From Leptospira licerasiae serovar Varillal str. VAR 010 (GTDB lineage: Bacteria > Spirochaetota > Leptospiria > Leptospirales > Leptospiraceae), in NCBI RefSeq assembly GCF_000244755.1, contig NZ_AHOO02000005.1:744001-808000 (forward strand): a DNA stretch of 64,000 nucleotides, given 5' to 3'. Within the stretch, counting starts at the first letter, position 1. Each line of letters starts with the position of its first letter. Below are positions 62,768 through 64,000 of the stretch, piece after piece. Position numbers and translations under genes: made by a program. Below the pieces are notes generated by a model that saw nothing but the letters and a program-made list of their open reading frames with translations, was not told the DNA's origin and made no database searches.

Positions 62768-63515
62768 GAAGGACTTATTAAAAAAAGCGGCAGGAGCGGC
62801 CGTCAAAAAAACATTAGGGGGAGAAGTTTCCCCGGAAGAAAAATCTAATCCTAAAGCTTCCTCGGCTTCCGAGGCGCCCGAGCAAAATTCCCAGCCCAAG
62901 GTTTCAGAACCAATTTCCACTGCTACTTCCGATCCGCCGCCATCCGGTTCAGTTCCGGATCAAGGTCCTAAATCCGAGACTTATTCTGCTCCTTCCGAAT
63001 CGCCTGAAAGCCGGGAAAAACAATTGCCCAAAAAAGAGCCCATTTTCAAGCTAAACAACGGTATGAGGATAGAAGAATACACACAAACGGGACTCCGTGA
63101 TTCCAACGGAAATAAAAAATGGATCCGCATTCTCGGTGTCTTCTTGGTGTTGATCCTTGTTTGGTGGATCTGGCCTTCTAAACACGAGATCTATATGGAC
63201 GTGGACAAGATGACTCCGGACAAAGTTTCCGGAATGGGTTCCGAAAAAGAATACCATTTCACTCACGGACAGGACTTTTTCATTTATTATAAAAGAGGCG
63301 GTTGGTTCTCCCCGGATAAGATCAAACTTACGATCTACAAAGTGGACGAATCTAAGGAAGAGATCAGCGTTCAAGAAAAAGAATTCAAACGCAGATTCGA
63401 TAAATTCCAGACCTACTATGACGATTCTTTTTTCGACGACGAAGGTTCTTACGAAGCTGAGATCAAAGACGAGAATGGAGAAATTCTCGTAACCAAAAAA
63501 TTCACCATCGACTAG
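62757..63515 (+). CDS. Single-pass membrane protein with Pro/Ser-rich N-terminus, downstream of ParA
   Basis: A 252-residue protein from a TTG start. It has a basic N-terminus ([18 protein letters not shown]) that is probably cytosolic, a disordered Pro/Ser/Glu-rich part (about 25-95), one membrane helix ([15 protein letters not shown], about residue 125-140) and a beta-rich extracytoplasmic domain of about 110 residues. No known family. The 11-base overlap with parA suggests stoichiometric coexpression, and the basic N-terminus could interact with the ParA ATPase. The next gene starts immediately after its stop. Confidence 0.7.
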   Translation: MAGKKDLLKKAAGAAVKKTLGGEVSPEEKSNPKASSASEAPEQNSQPKVSEPISTATSDPPPSGSVPDQGPKSETYSAPSESPESREKQLPKKEPIFKLNNGMRIEEYTQTGLRDSNGNKKWIRILGVFLVLILVWWIWPSKHEIYMDVDKMTPDKVSGMGSEKEYHFTHGQDFFIYYKRGGWFSPDKIKLTIYKVDESKEEISVQEKEFKRRFDKFQTYYDDSFFDDEGSYEAEIKDENGEILVTKKFTID

Positions 63516-64000
63516 ATGAAGTTTTCAAAATTTATAATATCCTTTCTTTGCTTCTTTACCTTCTTTTGCGAGTCCGCAGAGAGACCTCATGGTTTGCCTG
63601 CAGGTGCAAAATACGATAAAAACATGAACGCCTATATTCTGAACGAGCCGGGGCTTGCCAGGATATATTACGATAATGGAAAGTTGTATTTCGAATGCCC
63701 TTTAGATGAGAACAAACTATATCACGGGCTATGCAAATCCTATCTCAGATCCGAAGAAGGTATCTCTTCCCAAGGAAAATACGAGCACGGTTCTAAGATC
63801 GGAGACTGGGTTTGGTATTTTGCGAACGGCAAACCTTATATCAAACAAAGATTCGGGAGTCAGATCAAGGACGAATTCGCCCAAATTAACGGGGACGAAG
63901 GAAACGAAGAAGGTCCGTACGAGAGATACTATCCGGAAGGAGTCCTGGAAGTAAAAGGCAATTATAAGAACGGACAAAAGTCCGATTTCTGGCAGAAATA
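63516..64000 (+). CDS. MORN/YwqK-like repeat lipoprotein (3' end outside window)
   Basis: The ATG at 63516 directly follows the TAG of the previous gene. The first 18 residues form a signal peptide ending FFTFFC, a possible spirochaete lipobox, so a lipoprotein anchored at Cys18 is likely. Then come MORN/YwqK-type repeats: YYDNGKLYFECPL, GKYEHGSKIGDWVWYFANGK, and YYPEGVLEVKGNYKNGQKSD. The frame is open at the right edge, with 161 complete codons visible. It is third in the ParA operon. A role in envelope structure is possible but unproven. Confidence 0.78.
   Translation, partial: MKFSKFIISFLCFFTFFCESAERPHGLPAGAKYDKNMNAYILNEPGLARIYYDNGKLYFECPLDENKLYHGLCKSYLRSEEGISSQGKYEHGSKIGDWVWYFANGKPYIKQRFGSQIKDEFAQINGDEGNEEGPYERYYPEGVLEVKGNYKNGQKSDFWQK

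Overview
The window looks like chromosomal DNA of a spirochaete of the genus Leptospira, probably a free-living or intermediate-clade species. This is inferred from gene content and protein style: spirochaete-type caa3 oxidase genes, CarD, CHAT and ankyrin proteins, a Lys/Ala-rich histone H1-like protein, frequent TTG starts, and base composition that looks by eye to be in the low 40s % G+C. I see no tRNA, rRNA, CRISPR array, insertion sequence or prophage. Most of the window is ordinary operon-packed chromosome.

Layout. 1-6383: nitrate assimilation. A NarK-type transporter and nirB (cut by the left edge) run leftward from a strong sigma-54-type promoter; divergently, one 1178-aa protein joins a nitrate reductase to its own FAD/NAD(P)H module. 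6415-8956: a small unknown gene, then argG-coaD-ndk with a terminator. 9045-11831: a DUF2779 nuclease-like protein and a FabD-like acyltransferase. 12108-20283: a tight rightward run of a GldA/F/G-like ABC exporter, a DUF4340 protein, a Yip1-like membrane protein, mpl, pheS and a thioesterase. 20323-25142: SRPBCC protein, AraC regulator, ankyrin protein, TlpA-like thioredoxin, small membrane protein. 25198-27792: beta-oxidation pair (3-hydroxyacyl-CoA dehydrogenase, thiolase).

28196-34429: an ammonium transporter fused to an adenylate cyclase, the histone-like protein, a 3D-domain-like secreted protein, a YdjM-like membrane protein and an M48 protease. 34547-41123: heme A synthesis (ctaB, ctaA) divergent from a caa3 oxidase operon (52-aa membrane peptide, SCO, coxB, coxA, coxC). 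41287-46059: SPOR-like protein, CarD, PIN/TRAM protein, pckA, phasin-like protein. 46116-50435: a leftward four-gene operon coding for an unusual sigma factor, an unknown beta-rich protein, a CHAT protease and a Cys-rich protein. 50470-57466: M23 peptidase, degenerate HisKA_2 kinase, two GNATs, dnaE. 57621-60406: MacAB-like exporter. 60435-64000: gatB, then ParA, a single-pass membrane protein and a MORN-type lipoprotein cut by the right edge.

Themes. Nitrogen status links the left end (sigma-54 nitrate genes) with the Amt-cyclase. A palindrome GAACG-N2-CGTTC lies upstream of the FabD-like/ABC pair, the beta-oxidation operon and the cox/ctaA divergence, suggesting one regulator of lipid and respiratory genes. 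The best candidate for an under-described system is the sigma factor-CHAT protease operon.
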